Shown: piece after piece, positions 8,763 through 17,432 of the stretch
Layout: each line of letters begins with the position of its first letter
Numbering within the stretch: the stretch's first letter is position 1
Origin: Alteromonadaceae bacterium 2753L.S.0a.02
GTDB lineage: Bacteria > Pseudomonadota > Gammaproteobacteria > Pseudomonadales > Cellvibrionaceae
NCBI GenBank assembly: GCA_007827375.1
Contig: VISH01000001.1
Coordinates: 558,001 to 622,000, forward strand
Length of the DNA stretch: 64,000 nt
Direction of reading: 5' to 3'
Made by a program: the position numbers and the translations under genes
The notes under the pieces: generated by a model
Databases searched by the model: none
What the model was told of the DNA's origin: nothing
Seen by the model: only the letters and a program-made list of their open reading frames with translations

Positions 8763-10415
8763 ATGAAAATAAAATCACCACACTTGCTCCACCAAGTACT
8801 GCCATTCCTGGCCTTATCTTGCCTATTACTTACCACGCTAAGTACGTCCCTAACAGCTACCGCAGGAAGCTTACGCGATAAAAACGGAGACATCATGCGC
8901 GGCACCCGCATGGTGCTGGGTAAACCTTATGCACCCGGCAGCAGCACACCCACTGTCGAGAACACCCTCGATCTGGATGAATGGCTGTATTTGAAAGAAC
9001 TCGGCTTTAATTCAATTCGAGTGGTGTGGGTCGACCCCTTCGTCAAAGATGACCCCAATTGGAACTCTCCCGGTAGCTGGTGGGAAGTCGACGACGTGCT
9101 GCCGTATTTGGATGACGCTGTGGCCACTGCCACCCAGGCGGGTATGAATATCATTATTAATTATCACAACGTCGGTGAATATGTAGAGCAGGAAGGCTTC
9201 ATGGATGAACTCGCCGATTTTGGCGAGATGGCGGAATTCTGGGAAAAGGTTGCGCCGCGCTATGCCGATAACGATTTGGTGTATTACGAGCTGAACAACG
9301 AACAAACCTGGAACAGTGCCGACTATTACACGGAAACTTTTATGTCTGCCATGCAGGCGGTGTACGAGCAGGTACGTAGCGATGCGCCCGAGCGCACCAT
9401 CATCATGTTTTCATTCAACAATATCGCACAACCCATGAAAGATATTGCCGATAACTATGGCTTTATTGACTGGGATTACACGGCGGTGGGCTACCACTTT
9501 TACGGTTGGGTAAGCAATACTGAAGAAAGCGAAATTGCCAGCCTGGAAACCCTGCTGGCCAGCGACTACCCAACAATCTGCACAGAATGGGGCTACGATT
9601 ACGACGCCGACTACTATAAAGCCTACCTCGGTTACCCCATTAACGCGCAGGCATTGGAGCACTATCAACAGTCGTGGTTCGACTGGCGCGATTGGAGCGA
9701 AACCCGTTTAGATCAGATTACCGAGGTGTTAATTCCCGATGCCAAAGAGAAAGGCTATTACTGGCTTAACAGTTCATCCTCGTCATCCTCCTCAAGCTCC
9801 AGTTCGAGTTCTTCCAGTTCAAGCTCTGGACAAATCTGTACCACGGGCTGCAACTGGTACGGCACCCTCTACCCCGTTTGCGAGCACTACGAAACCGGTT
9901 GGCATTGGCTCAATAGTCAATCGTGCATAGGAGCACAAACCTGCGAAGATCAATGGGGAGATGGCGGCCTGGCGGCACTGTGCCCTACATCCAGCTCATC
10001 CTCGTCGTCATCGTCCAGCAGTAGTTCATCGAGTTCAAGTTCAAGCAGCAGTTCGTCCAGCACCAGCGCATCAAACAGCTCCAGCGGATTGCCGCTACCA
10101 CCGGTCTGGGACTGCGAGCTGACCCAGCTCAATCAATGGAGCGGTGGTTTTACCGCAGAATTCAAAATAAGTAATAAAAATGGGCCGATCAACCGGTGGG
10201 GCGTCGCTATTTATTTTTCACCGGAAGTTCAAATAAGTAATTCCTGGAATTCAATGGTGGAGGAATCTGGAAGCTATCTTTACGGCACCTCACTCTGGGT
10301 AGAAAATGCCGCCTGGAATGGCATGCTCGCAACGGATGAATCTGTGACCTTTGGTATGCAGGGTACAACCCAATCTCCCATAAGCGACGTACAGTGCAGA
10401 CAACAACAAGATTAA
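8763..10415 (+). CDS. Secreted multidomain cellulase, GH5-CBM10-CBM2 with poly-serine linkers
   Basis: 550 residues. A signal peptide (1 to about 35) is followed by a GH5 catalytic domain (about 37-330). The likely acid/base is Glu180 in ELNNEQTWN and the nucleophile Glu275 in CTEWGYD. A run of 19 serines (337-355) leads to a CBM10 module (about 359-400: CTTGCNWYGTLYPVCEHY, with further paired Cys). A second Ser/Thr-rich linker (410-441) leads to a CBM2-type module (about 447-550) with a terminal Cys pair near 453 and 545. The enzyme should cut beta-1,4-glucan outside the cell, with two cellulose-binding modules. Poly-Ser linkers are a hallmark of Saccharophagus/Teredinibacter/Cellvibrio enzymes. 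Confidence 0.93.
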   Translation: MKIKSPHLLHQVLPFLALSCLLLTTLSTSLTATAGSLRDKNGDIMRGTRMVLGKPYAPGSSTPTVENTLDLDEWLYLKELGFNSIRVVWVDPFVKDDPNWNSPGSWWEVDDVLPYLDDAVATATQAGMNIIINYHNVGEYVEQEGFMDELADFGEMAEFWEKVAPRYADNDLVYYELNNEQTWNSADYYTETFMSAMQAVYEQVRSDAPERTIIMFSFNNIAQPMKDIADNYGFIDWDYTAVGYHFYGWVSNTEESEIASLETLLASDYPTICTEWGYDYDADYYKAYLGYPINAQALEHYQQSWFDWRDWSETRLDQITEVLIPDAKEKGYYWLNSSSSSSSSSSSSSSSSSSSGQICTTGCNWYGTLYPVCEHYETGWHWLNSQSCIGAQTCEDQWGDGGLAALCPTSSSSSSSSSSSSSSSSSSSSSSSSTSASNSSSGLPLPPVWDCELTQLNQWSGGFTAEFKISNKNGPINRWGVAIYFSPEVQISNSWNSMVEESGSYLYGTSLWVENAAWNGMLATDESVTFGMQGTTQSPISDVQCRQQQD

Positions 10416-10540
10416 CCCTGACTTCAAGTTTGAAGTGCAACTGCACTAGTTCGTGTTTAATTTTTATAATCAGGCACGCTAGAATTCTTTAAAGTAATGA
10501 CGTGCAGTGCTTATCATTCAGATTTAGGTCGTCTGTTTTA

Positions 10541-10576
10541 CCCCCGCGCTCAGCTGGAGTGCGGGGTTCATTTTTT
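10541..10576 (+). terminator. Intrinsic terminator after the cellulase
   Basis: A CCCCGC/GCGGGG stem with a 13-base loop is followed by TTCATTTTTT. It lies 125 bp past the cellulase stop and before the next rightward gene. Confidence 0.6.
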
Positions 10577-10744
10577 CATATGAATTTACCCGTCGCTTTT
10601 ATTCATACAAGCCCCTTTATTTAAAGCATGACATCCATGCAAGACGTGTAATCGCATTTCGCGTAATATTCCACATTAATCCGGTAAAAATATGCTGTAA
10701 AATCGTTTTTATAACAATAAAGCCCAGCCAAGGAGGATCGTACC

Positions 10745-11671
10745 GTGAATGATCAACTACGCGCCGCTCAGCGAAAAAGGGAAACTCGTGACCTCAACGA
10801 AGCCCTCAAAAAGAACGAACACGCACTCGTAGTTATGATGCCCAATGAATTCATGGAGTTTTTAGTTATTGCAAAAAAACGCCAGGGCCTTTCGAACGAG
10901 CAAATCATCGCTTGGTTGGATCAAGTTATTGAAAACGCGGCCGAATTACCTCAAGCTGCGCGACAACAATGGCAGCAGCAGAAGGCAAGGTTAAAAAACG
11001 TAGGTTCATTTCTCCCAGCGATTTCAGACAGCCACACGCTTATGGTGCTAGCCAGAGAAATGGCGCGTGGTGGCCATATATTATCGAAGTACCGCGTAAA
11101 TACTTATGCCGGTCGGTCTTACGTTGTGTTGAAAGGTTACGCAGGGCTCCGCAACCAGCTTAACGGTACCCGATATTTAATAAATAATCCCAAAATCGTC
11201 AGCATGGGAATTGGTAAACTCGGAGCCGCTAAAGCGATAAAAGGTGGTGTTGTTATTTCTATCATCTTTTCGGTTGCCTTCCATGCACTGGAACAATTGA
11301 TGAATGACCGCGCGACCTGGCATGATTTCGTGGCAGGGGTAACCGTCGATGTGGCATCCAGCCTCATCGGCGCCGGCATCGCCTGGGGTGCCGTATCGGC
11401 CGTTGTGGGTGCGACAGCAATGGCAGCCATTGGCCCTATTGCTCTCGTGGTGGTGGTTGGAGCAGGCATTACCCTCGCCTTAAATGCTCTCAACGAGCAT
11501 TACCAAATTACCGAACGCTTGGCGGGTATGTTAAAAGAGGCAGAAGCTAACATGCGCGCAAATCTTCGGGAGATGCAATACGAAATAAATAGAGGGCTGA
11601 ATTTTGCCAATGAGGACCCCATCGGCTTTCTGCATCGAATGTTTGGTATACCCTATTTTAACTACAGGTAA
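10745..11671 (+). CDS. Protein with C-terminal Gly/Ala hydrophobic hairpin, candidate pore-forming effector
   Basis: 308 residues starting at GTG behind a strong AAGGAGG site. Residues 1-100 are charged and helical. From about 115 (SYVVLKGYAGLRNQLNGTRY) a conserved-looking block leads into hydrophobic segments at about 165-185 and 203-250, very rich in Gly, Ala and Val. The tail is amphipathic and ends in PYFNYR. The build of soluble head, LKG-x-LR-x-L-GTRY motif and hydrophobic hairpin resembles membrane-targeting effectors found with type VI secretion in other proteobacteria; this is from memory of the family. The next gene starts three bases after the stop and encodes a small membrane protein, as immunity genes do. 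No secretion gene lies in the window. Confidence 0.5.
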   Translation: MNDQLRAAQRKRETRDLNEALKKNEHALVVMMPNEFMEFLVIAKKRQGLSNEQIIAWLDQVIENAAELPQAARQQWQQQKARLKNVGSFLPAISDSHTLMVLAREMARGGHILSKYRVNTYAGRSYVVLKGYAGLRNQLNGTRYLINNPKIVSMGIGKLGAAKAIKGGVVISIIFSVAFHALEQLMNDRATWHDFVAGVTVDVASSLIGAGIAWGAVSAVVGATAMAAIGPIALVVVVGAGITLALNALNEHYQITERLAGMLKEAEANMRANLREMQYEINRGLNFANEDPIGFLHRMFGIPYFNYR

Positions 11672-11674
11672 GCT

Positions 11675-12292
11675 ATGACTGAGGCACATGCCCCGGAAGC
11701 AGGAAATACTCCAGGCTACAAAATAAAGCTACAACTCATTTTCTACATACTTGCGCTTGCTGCAACGGTTGTGATACTGCTGATATTTCGCGTCGGCAGC
11801 CTTTTGGAAAATAGCGAAAAGCTGGCGAGTGGAAAAATATACGTGGCGGCTTCGGCGTGGGATATTCCCGTACTTTTGAGCCTGCCAACATTTATCGCTT
11901 TAATATTTGCGATGCTGCTCAAACTCTTAAATAAAGCAACGGATACACGTATTCAGGCGAGTGTGAAAGTGGCTTTAATATTTGCGTTCATTGCAATCGC
12001 GGTGCGCATTCCTTATGGCTTGTTGCTTAGCAAGCATCTGGAAAGTCACGGCTATTCCCGCTGTGTGCCTTACACCGCCCCGGCAATGATGAGCGCCACC
12101 GTTTGGGTACGCGATTCGCGCTACTGTATTGAAAATTCAGGAAGCGTTCGCCGCTCTTTGTTGGCCTGGCTGGATAAAACTCAGTTGGAAAATAAATACC
12201 TCAGCCCGGCAGACGTCAAGGTGAAAGTAAACTCCTTATTGGAAGAATTCGACAAGCGGGAGCGGGAGCGTTACCCGGAGCTGTACGATTAA
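11675..12292 (+). CDS. Small integral membrane protein, candidate immunity partner
   Basis: 205 residues with three hydrophobic segments (about 18-42, 68-90 and 103-122), then a soluble C-terminal half with two Cys (SRCVPY, SRYCIE) and a charged tail (EEFDKRERER). It starts three bases after the stop of the candidate effector, so the two are cotranscribed and coupled. I know no named family. A role as inner-membrane immunity protein against the partner's pore is inference from gene order and topology. Confidence 0.5.
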   Translation: MTEAHAPEAGNTPGYKIKLQLIFYILALAATVVILLIFRVGSLLENSEKLASGKIYVAASAWDIPVLLSLPTFIALIFAMLLKLLNKATDTRIQASVKVALIFAFIAIAVRIPYGLLLSKHLESHGYSRCVPYTAPAMMSATVWVRDSRYCIENSGSVRRSLLAWLDKTQLENKYLSPADVKVKVNSLLEEFDKRERERYPELYD

Positions 12293-12299
12293 TCCTGCT

Positions 12300-12315
12300 G
12301 CCCGCGGGCTTTTTT
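12300..12315 (+). terminator. Short GC-rich terminator between convergent operons
   Basis: The palindrome GCCCGCGGGC is followed by six T. It closes the effector/immunity-like pair; the convergent hsdR ends about 90 bp further on. Confidence 0.5.
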
Positions 12316-12403
12316 ATTCATGCGATGCGAAGTTTTCGTCTTGAAGATTTCTAAGTACCATTGCACCTATATTTTTTAAATACTGTGAATAGATTCATCC
12401 AAT

Positions 12404-15400
12404 TCAAACCTCGCTCAATCTAACCCGAGTAATTTGCACAATCATTTCTACTATTTTCTTGGCCTCGTCTATACCCCCACCAACGGCTTTACAGACCTGG
12501 AACAAGCGCGGCAACAGCTTTTTACGGATATCAGCTTCGACGTTTTGCGAATGGATAGAGTTTTCGGCAACCGATATTTCGACAGATTGATCAATTTCAA
12601 AGGCCAGTTGCACCCATTTGTCCTGCACGGTTCGATCGATAAGCGACAAGATTTCAGGTAATACTTTTTTAAATACACCGAAATAAGCTTGTGCGTGACG
12701 ATTACCACCAAACACGTCGGGCATTTCGCTTAAGCGTCGCTCATTAACGTTTTCTTCAAACGCCCGAAATAACAAATATTGTTTAAGTGGATGCTCGAAC
12801 AACCTAGCAGCTTCGGCAATGACTTCTCCCAATAAGATCGAGAAGGCTTCTTGAGCATAAGGGTCGTCTCGCAGTTGCTGCTCAATCGTTCTCGTCACGC
12901 GAGTTAATATAATGTCTTTCTCATTAATTAACTTATCGTCTGACCAATCTTTAGGCTCTGCATTACAGCCCATTTTATCGACTTCATAAACTCCGCTCGG
13001 TTCTCTTACCTCCACGCCAACAAGGTTTTTATCCAAGAGATTTTTAACCTGATCCGTGTATTCGTAATCGATCCTGTCGCCTGCATCGTTCTGTACCAAC
13101 AGGCGCAGGCTTGAAAACTGTTTTAGCGTTTCTTTATAGTGTTGGCGATCCTGATCGCTGAAGTTCTTGTCTTCAAAAAAAGTCGCCGATTGCAAAGCGA
13201 TTTTCAGGCAACTGGCGAAAGCATCAAGCGCTTCATAAAATTCTTCCCGCTCTTTCAGATGCACATCAACTAACTCTGCAGGAATACCCGCTGACGGATC
13301 CCCACTTCGCTCCGCAATTTTCGGCACCAGCACCTGACGTAATTGTTCAATATCACTTTTGTTTTTCACGCCATCGAAGATAGCCCAAAGTTGCTTGTAA
13401 AGCTGCGGTAAGCGTTTGTACTCCGTGCTCATCGGCTTGAATAAACCGGCAATATCGTTAATGTCGTAGCCGCCCTGGGTGCGGGAAGCAAGATCCTGAT
13501 ATTTTTCAATGGTGGTATCCAACTCAGCCAGAATACCGCGATAGTCGATCAACAAGCCAAACTTCTTCTTCGGATGCAAACGATTAACCCGAGCAATAGC
13601 CCGGATCAGGTTGTGCTCTCTCAGAGGTTTGTCGATATAAAGCACGGCATTTTTGGGTTCATCAAAACCTGTAAGCAGCTTATCGACCACAATCAACAGT
13701 TTTAATGAATCACCCCCACTTTCCTTATCAGAGCCGAAGCGCCCTATCAGGTGCCTTGTGTAAGCCTGTTCGTTCTGGCTGCCAACATTGTTCTTCCACC
13801 ACTGCGTCACTTCCGGGGTTGTAGCCTCGTCCACGGCCGTATTGCCTTCGCGAGTGTCCGGCGGACTCATCACCACGGCGGACTCAAACAAGCCTGCTTC
13901 ATCTAAATACTTTTTATATTTAATGGCGGAAGCTTTACTGTCGCAGGCCAGCTGCCCTTTTAAGCCTTTATCCATGTGCTTCACAAAATGGTTGGCAATA
14001 TCCAGTGCAATCAGGCGAATGCGATCATCCGCTTCATACACCGGCCCTTTCTTGGCGAATTTGCGTTTCAGGTCGGTTTTTTGTTCATCAGACAAGCCCT
14101 CGGTAATGCGTTCGAACCAGCTATCGATGGCTCGTTCATTTACGTCCAAATCCGGTATGCGCTCTTCGTACAACAAAGGCGTTACGGCTTTGTCATCAAC
14201 CGCGCGTTGCATGGTATAGGCGTGCACAATGGGGCCGAATTTATTGGTGGTTTTATCGTCTTTGAGTAGTGGGGTACCTGTAAATGCTACAAATGAGGCC
14301 TTGGGTAAAGCCTGCTTCATGCGAATATGGTTTTCACCGCCCTGGCTCCGGTGGCCTTCGTCAATCAGTACAATAATATCGGGGCTGGAGTTTACGCATT
14401 CGGGTAATTTTGTTGCCGTGTTAAATTTTTGAATCAGTGAAAAGAGTATTCTTTCTGTACCTTTGCCGATCTGCTCCGCCAGGCGCTTGCCGGAGGTCGC
14501 CATAGCTGCATCTTTGTCTTTCTTACCCGCCAGCTCTCCGCCGGAGGTGAAGGTGTTACTCAATTGAGTTTCCAGATCCACCCGGTCGGTTACCACCACG
14601 ATACGACACTGTTTTAAGCTGTCGTGTAAAATCAGCGCCTTGCTTAAAAACACCATGGTGAAGGATTTGCCGGAACCCGTGGTATGCCAGATAACACCAC
14701 CCTCACGGCCACCGGCGGGGTTATGCACATTAATACGCTCAATTAAGCGCTTAATGCCAAATACTTGCTGATAACGTGCGACAACCTTTCCAACTTTTTT
14801 GTCGAACAGCGTAAAAAACCGAATCATTTCCAACAATCGCGAGGGACTTAGCAGGCTGATCAGTAACTGGTCCTGCCCAGTAACCGCCAAATCGCCACCA
14901 CCAATCAAATTTAAATACCAATCGCGATATTCGGCGGTGCGATGGTCAAATAAGCCGTTAATCTGTATGTCGCTCAGCTTTTTATTTTTGATGGCGAACA
15001 TCTCGGCGTCTGCAATATCTTCCTCGCGCCATGTGGCCCAAAATTTTGCGGGTGTCCCACAAGTGCCATAACGCCCCTCGTTACCGTTGATGGATAACAA
15101 CAACTGGCTGTAAGCAAATAGTAATGGGATTTCGTCGTGGCGTTGGTTGCGCAGGCTTTGCGAGATGCCTTCTTCGATAGTGGGGCCTTTCTTGGCGTTG
15201 CTGTCAGGGCGCTTGGCTTCTAACACCACGAGCGGGATACCATTCACAAAGCAGACAATATCGGGGCGGCGCGCCTCCACACCGCCCGTGCGAGTCACCG
15301 TCAATTCTTCGGTAAACAGATAGCTGTTGTTGGCAGGGTTATGCCAGTCAATCAAAGCGACTGTTGGGTTGGCTTTTTTACCGTCTACAAACTCTGTAAC

Positions 15401-15718
15401 GGAGATGCCGTACAACAAATGGTTGTACAAGCGCTCATTGGCGGTGAGCAGGCCTTCATTAAGTGCGGGGCTGCACACCTCGGCAATCAGATTATCGATG
15501 GCCTTTTCAGACAGCGGGTAACGTTTACCGGCAAAGGTAAAGCGGCGCTTTTGCAGCTCGCCTCGAAGTATCTGGCGTAACACCACTTCATCGGTTTTAC
15601 CGCCCCGGGCTTTTAGGACTTGTTCAGGAGAAAGAAATGTCCATCCCAGATTAGTCAGCAGGGCTAGTGCGTGTAATTTTGCGCTGTATTCTTCTTGAAA
15701 ACTTGGCCGTTTTCGCAT
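12404..15718 (-). CDS. hsdR: Type I restriction endonuclease, R subunit
   Basis: 1104 residues, usual length for HsdR. The N-terminal PD-(D/E)xK nuclease is visible: RPDIVCFVNGIPLVVLEAK, with Glu167 and Lys169. Next come the two RecA-like translocase lobes, with Walker A HTTGSGKS (Lys351), the DEGH box at 453-456 and VAFTGTPLL. The C-terminal helical region contacts the methyltransferase. In the type I complex it cuts DNA at a distance after ATP-driven translocation when the HsdS site is unmethylated. It is last in the leftward operon that starts near 19967, separated from hsdM by the DUF559 gene. Confidence 0.95.
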   Translation of the reverse strand: MRKRPSFQEEYSAKLHALALLTNLGWTFLSPEQVLKARGGKTDEVVLRQILRGELQKRRFTFAGKRYPLSEKAIDNLIAEVCSPALNEGLLTANERLYNHLLYGISVTEFVDGKKANPTVALIDWHNPANNSYLFTEELTVTRTGGVEARRPDIVCFVNGIPLVVLEAKRPDSNAKKGPTIEEGISQSLRNQRHDEIPLLFAYSQLLLSINGNEGRYGTCGTPAKFWATWREEDIADAEMFAIKNKKLSDIQINGLFDHRTAEYRDWYLNLIGGGDLAVTGQDQLLISLLSPSRLLEMIRFFTLFDKKVGKVVARYQQVFGIKRLIERINVHNPAGGREGGVIWHTTGSGKSFTMVFLSKALILHDSLKQCRIVVVTDRVDLETQLSNTFTSGGELAGKKDKDAAMATSGKRLAEQIGKGTERILFSLIQKFNTATKLPECVNSSPDIIVLIDEGHRSQGGENHIRMKQALPKASFVAFTGTPLLKDDKTTNKFGPIVHAYTMQRAVDDKAVTPLLYEERIPDLDVNERAIDSWFERITEGLSDEQKTDLKRKFAKKGPVYEADDRIRLIALDIANHFVKHMDKGLKGQLACDSKASAIKYKKYLDEAGLFESAVVMSPPDTREGNTAVDEATTPEVTQWWKNNVGSQNEQAYTRHLIGRFGSDKESGGDSLKLLIVVDKLLTGFDEPKNAVLYIDKPLREHNLIRAIARVNRLHPKKKFGLLIDYRGILAELDTTIEKYQDLASRTQGGYDINDIAGLFKPMSTEYKRLPQLYKQLWAIFDGVKNKSDIEQLRQVLVPKIAERSGDPSAGIPAELVDVHLKEREEFYEALDAFASCLKIALQSATFFEDKNFSDQDRQHYKETLKQFSSLRLLVQNDAGDRIDYEYTDQVKNLLDKNLVGVEVREPSGVYEVDKMGCNAEPKDWSDDKLINEKDIILTRVTRTIEQQLRDDPYAQEAFSILLGEVIAEAARLFEHPLKQYLLFRAFEENVNERRLSEMPDVFGGNRHAQAYFGVFKKVLPEILSLIDRTVQDKWVQLAFEIDQSVEISVAENSIHSQNVEADIRKKLLPRLFQVCKAVGGGIDEAKKIVEMIVQITRVRLSEV

Positions 15719-15939
15719 CGTATTTTACCCTTGGCGCGCAGGCGACTCGCCTGTATTACATTATTTCTTACACATACGCATATGCGAGCGGGCCGCCCTC
15801 GCTCCCAGCAATTCGACGCTTGCCCTTGAGCAGTCGTTGCATTAGGGCTTTTTTTCTTGTTTCAGCGGCTCTCACTCAGCAACTTTATTCATCGTCGTTT
15901 TCCCTTCCGCTGAGCGTGACCGGATTTTTCAACGATTTT

Positions 15940-17274
15940 TTATCGGTGGAAAACAAACGGCGCTCCGCCTTTTTTTACGTCTTCAGTCGGCGGCAGGCTT
16001 TCTGGCCGTATACCTCCGTTAATCAATGTTTGATGTGCGATTTGATTATGGGTGACGTGCTCGTTGGGAATTTGTTGCTTTCGTAAAATTGAAGTAACCC
16101 CCTCCCGACCTCCCCCTTCGCAGGGGGAGGAGACGATGTCCCTTCGAGTGATATTCTCGCTGCTGGCAGGTTCTACCCCCTCCCCTGATAAGGGGAGGGT
16201 TGGGGAGGGGTCCTGTTGATTTCGTAACATCGAAGTAACCCCCTCCCGGCCTCCCCCTTCGCAGGGGGAGGAGACGATGTGCCTTCGAGTTTCATTCTCG
16301 CTACTGGCAGGTTCTGCCCCCTCCCCTGCCAAGGGGAGGGCTGGGGAGGGGTCCTGTTGATTTCGTAACATCGAAGTAACCCCCTCCCGGCCTCCCCCTT
16401 CGCAGGGGGAGGAGACGATGTGCCTTCGAGTTTCATTCTCGCTACTGGCAGGTTCTACCCCCTCCCCTGCTAAGGGGAGGGTTGGGGAGGGGTCCTGTTG
16501 ATTTCGTAACATCGAAGTAACCCCCTCCCGGCCTCCCCCTTCGCAGGGGGAGGAGACGATGTGCCTTCGAGTTTCATTCTCGCTGCTGGCAGGTTCTACC
16601 CCCTCCCCTGCTAAGGGGAGGGTTGGGGAGGGGTCCTGTTGATTTCGTAGCGTCGAAGTAACCCCCTCCCAACCTCCCCCTTCGCAGGGGGAGGAGACGA
16701 TGTCCCTTCGAGTTTCATTCTCGCTGCTGGCAGGTTCTACCTCCTCCCCTGATAAGGGGAGGGCTGGGGAGGGGTCCTGTTGATTTCGTAGCGTCGAAGT
16801 AACTCCCTCCCGGCCTCCCCCTTCGCAGGGGGAGGAGACGATGTGCCTTCGAGTTTCATCCTCGCCGCTGACAGGTTCTACCCCCTCCCCTGATAAGGGG
16901 AGGGCTGGGGAGGGGTCAACAACCTCCAACACCCGCAACAAAACCCCTTCAAGGTTTTGCCGCACCTCCTCATTGGTAAAGCGCATAACCCGAAACCCCA
17001 AACCCTTTAAATAAGCATCGCGCTCCGCATCGCTTGCCTGCGCAGTGGGCGAATAGTGGCTATCACCATCCAGCTCAAGCACCAATTTTTTTTCGGCGCA
17101 GTAAAAATCAACGATGTAAGGCCCAATGCCATGTTGGCGGCGAAACTTTACACCGAGCTGTTTGGAGCGCACCGCTCGCCAAAAACTTTTCTCGGGACCT
17201 GTTGGATTTTTTCGAAGTTCTACCCTTAGCGATTTAGTCTGCTCACGGTTAAAGACTCGCTCTTTATTATTCAT
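15940..17274 (-). CDS. DUF559 endonuclease-domain protein with repeat-derived C-terminal tail
   Basis: The likely start is ATG at 17272-17274 (MNNKERVFNREQ); the frame is open a further 18 codons upstream. Residues 1 to about 125 form a DUF559 domain related to Vsr-type nucleases: EKSFWRAVRSKQLGVKFRRQ, then YIVDFYCAEKKLVLELDGDSH, and FRVMRFTNEEV. The next 290 or so residues translate six copies of a 141-bp DNA repeat. Because 141 is 47 codons, the frame stays open, giving a repeating peptide that begins DPSPALPLSGEG. The tail may be an accident of repeat insertion. The gene interrupts the hsd operon between hsdM and hsdR, reading in the same direction. Confidence 0.7.
   Translation of the reverse strand: MNNKERVFNREQTKSLRVELRKNPTGPEKSFWRAVRSKQLGVKFRRQHGIGPYIVDFYCAEKKLVLELDGDSHYSPTAQASDAERDAYLKGLGFRVMRFTNEEVRQNLEGVLLRVLEVVDPSPALPLSGEGVEPVSGEDETRRHIVSSPCEGGGREGVTSTLRNQQDPSPALPLSGEEVEPASSENETRRDIVSSPCEGGGWEGVTSTLRNQQDPSPTLPLAGEGVEPASSENETRRHIVSSPCEGGGREGVTSMLRNQQDPSPTLPLAGEGVEPASSENETRRHIVSSPCEGGGREGVTSMLRNQQDPSPALPLAGEGAEPASSENETRRHIVSSPCEGGGREGVTSMLRNQQDPSPTLPLSGEGVEPASSENITRRDIVSSPCEGGGREGVTSILRKQQIPNEHVTHNQIAHQTLINGGIRPESLPPTEDVKKGGAPFVFHR
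16091..16917. repeat. Six tandem 141-bp GC-rich repeats, each with two hairpins
   Basis: Copies begin at 16091, 16232, 16373, 16514, 16655 and 16796, exactly 141 bp apart; the last is shorter. Each unit holds a CTCCCCC-TTCGCA-GGGGGAG hairpin and a CCCTCCCC-tgataa-GGGGAGGG hairpin. Copies differ by a few bases. The hairpin pair resembles dispersed REP-like elements of bacterial genomes, here amplified in tandem inside a coding frame. Confidence 0.9.
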
Positions 17275-17432
17275 TAAGGCCTTCTCCGTTTGGAGAAAGT
17301 TTCGGATGTTAAATACGTATTTCTCCACGGATTCCAGTCAATCGCAATTCGGTCGTTTTCGGTTTGTTGGACGTGCCGCTCTACAGTACTGGTGAGAGCT
17401 TGAATCTGTTGCTGTTCCACAGTGGGGACTCC

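Noticed and set aside
9829..9960. Dockerin module in the cellulase
   Set aside because: The CNWYG-type, Cys-rich pattern fits CBM10 of aerobic bacteria; no cohesin or scaffoldin genes are seen.
16091..16917. Possible CRISPR array at the tandem repeats
   Set aside because: The 141-bp units repeat almost whole; there are no short repeats with distinct spacers. The nearby Cas2-like gene belongs to the hsd operon.
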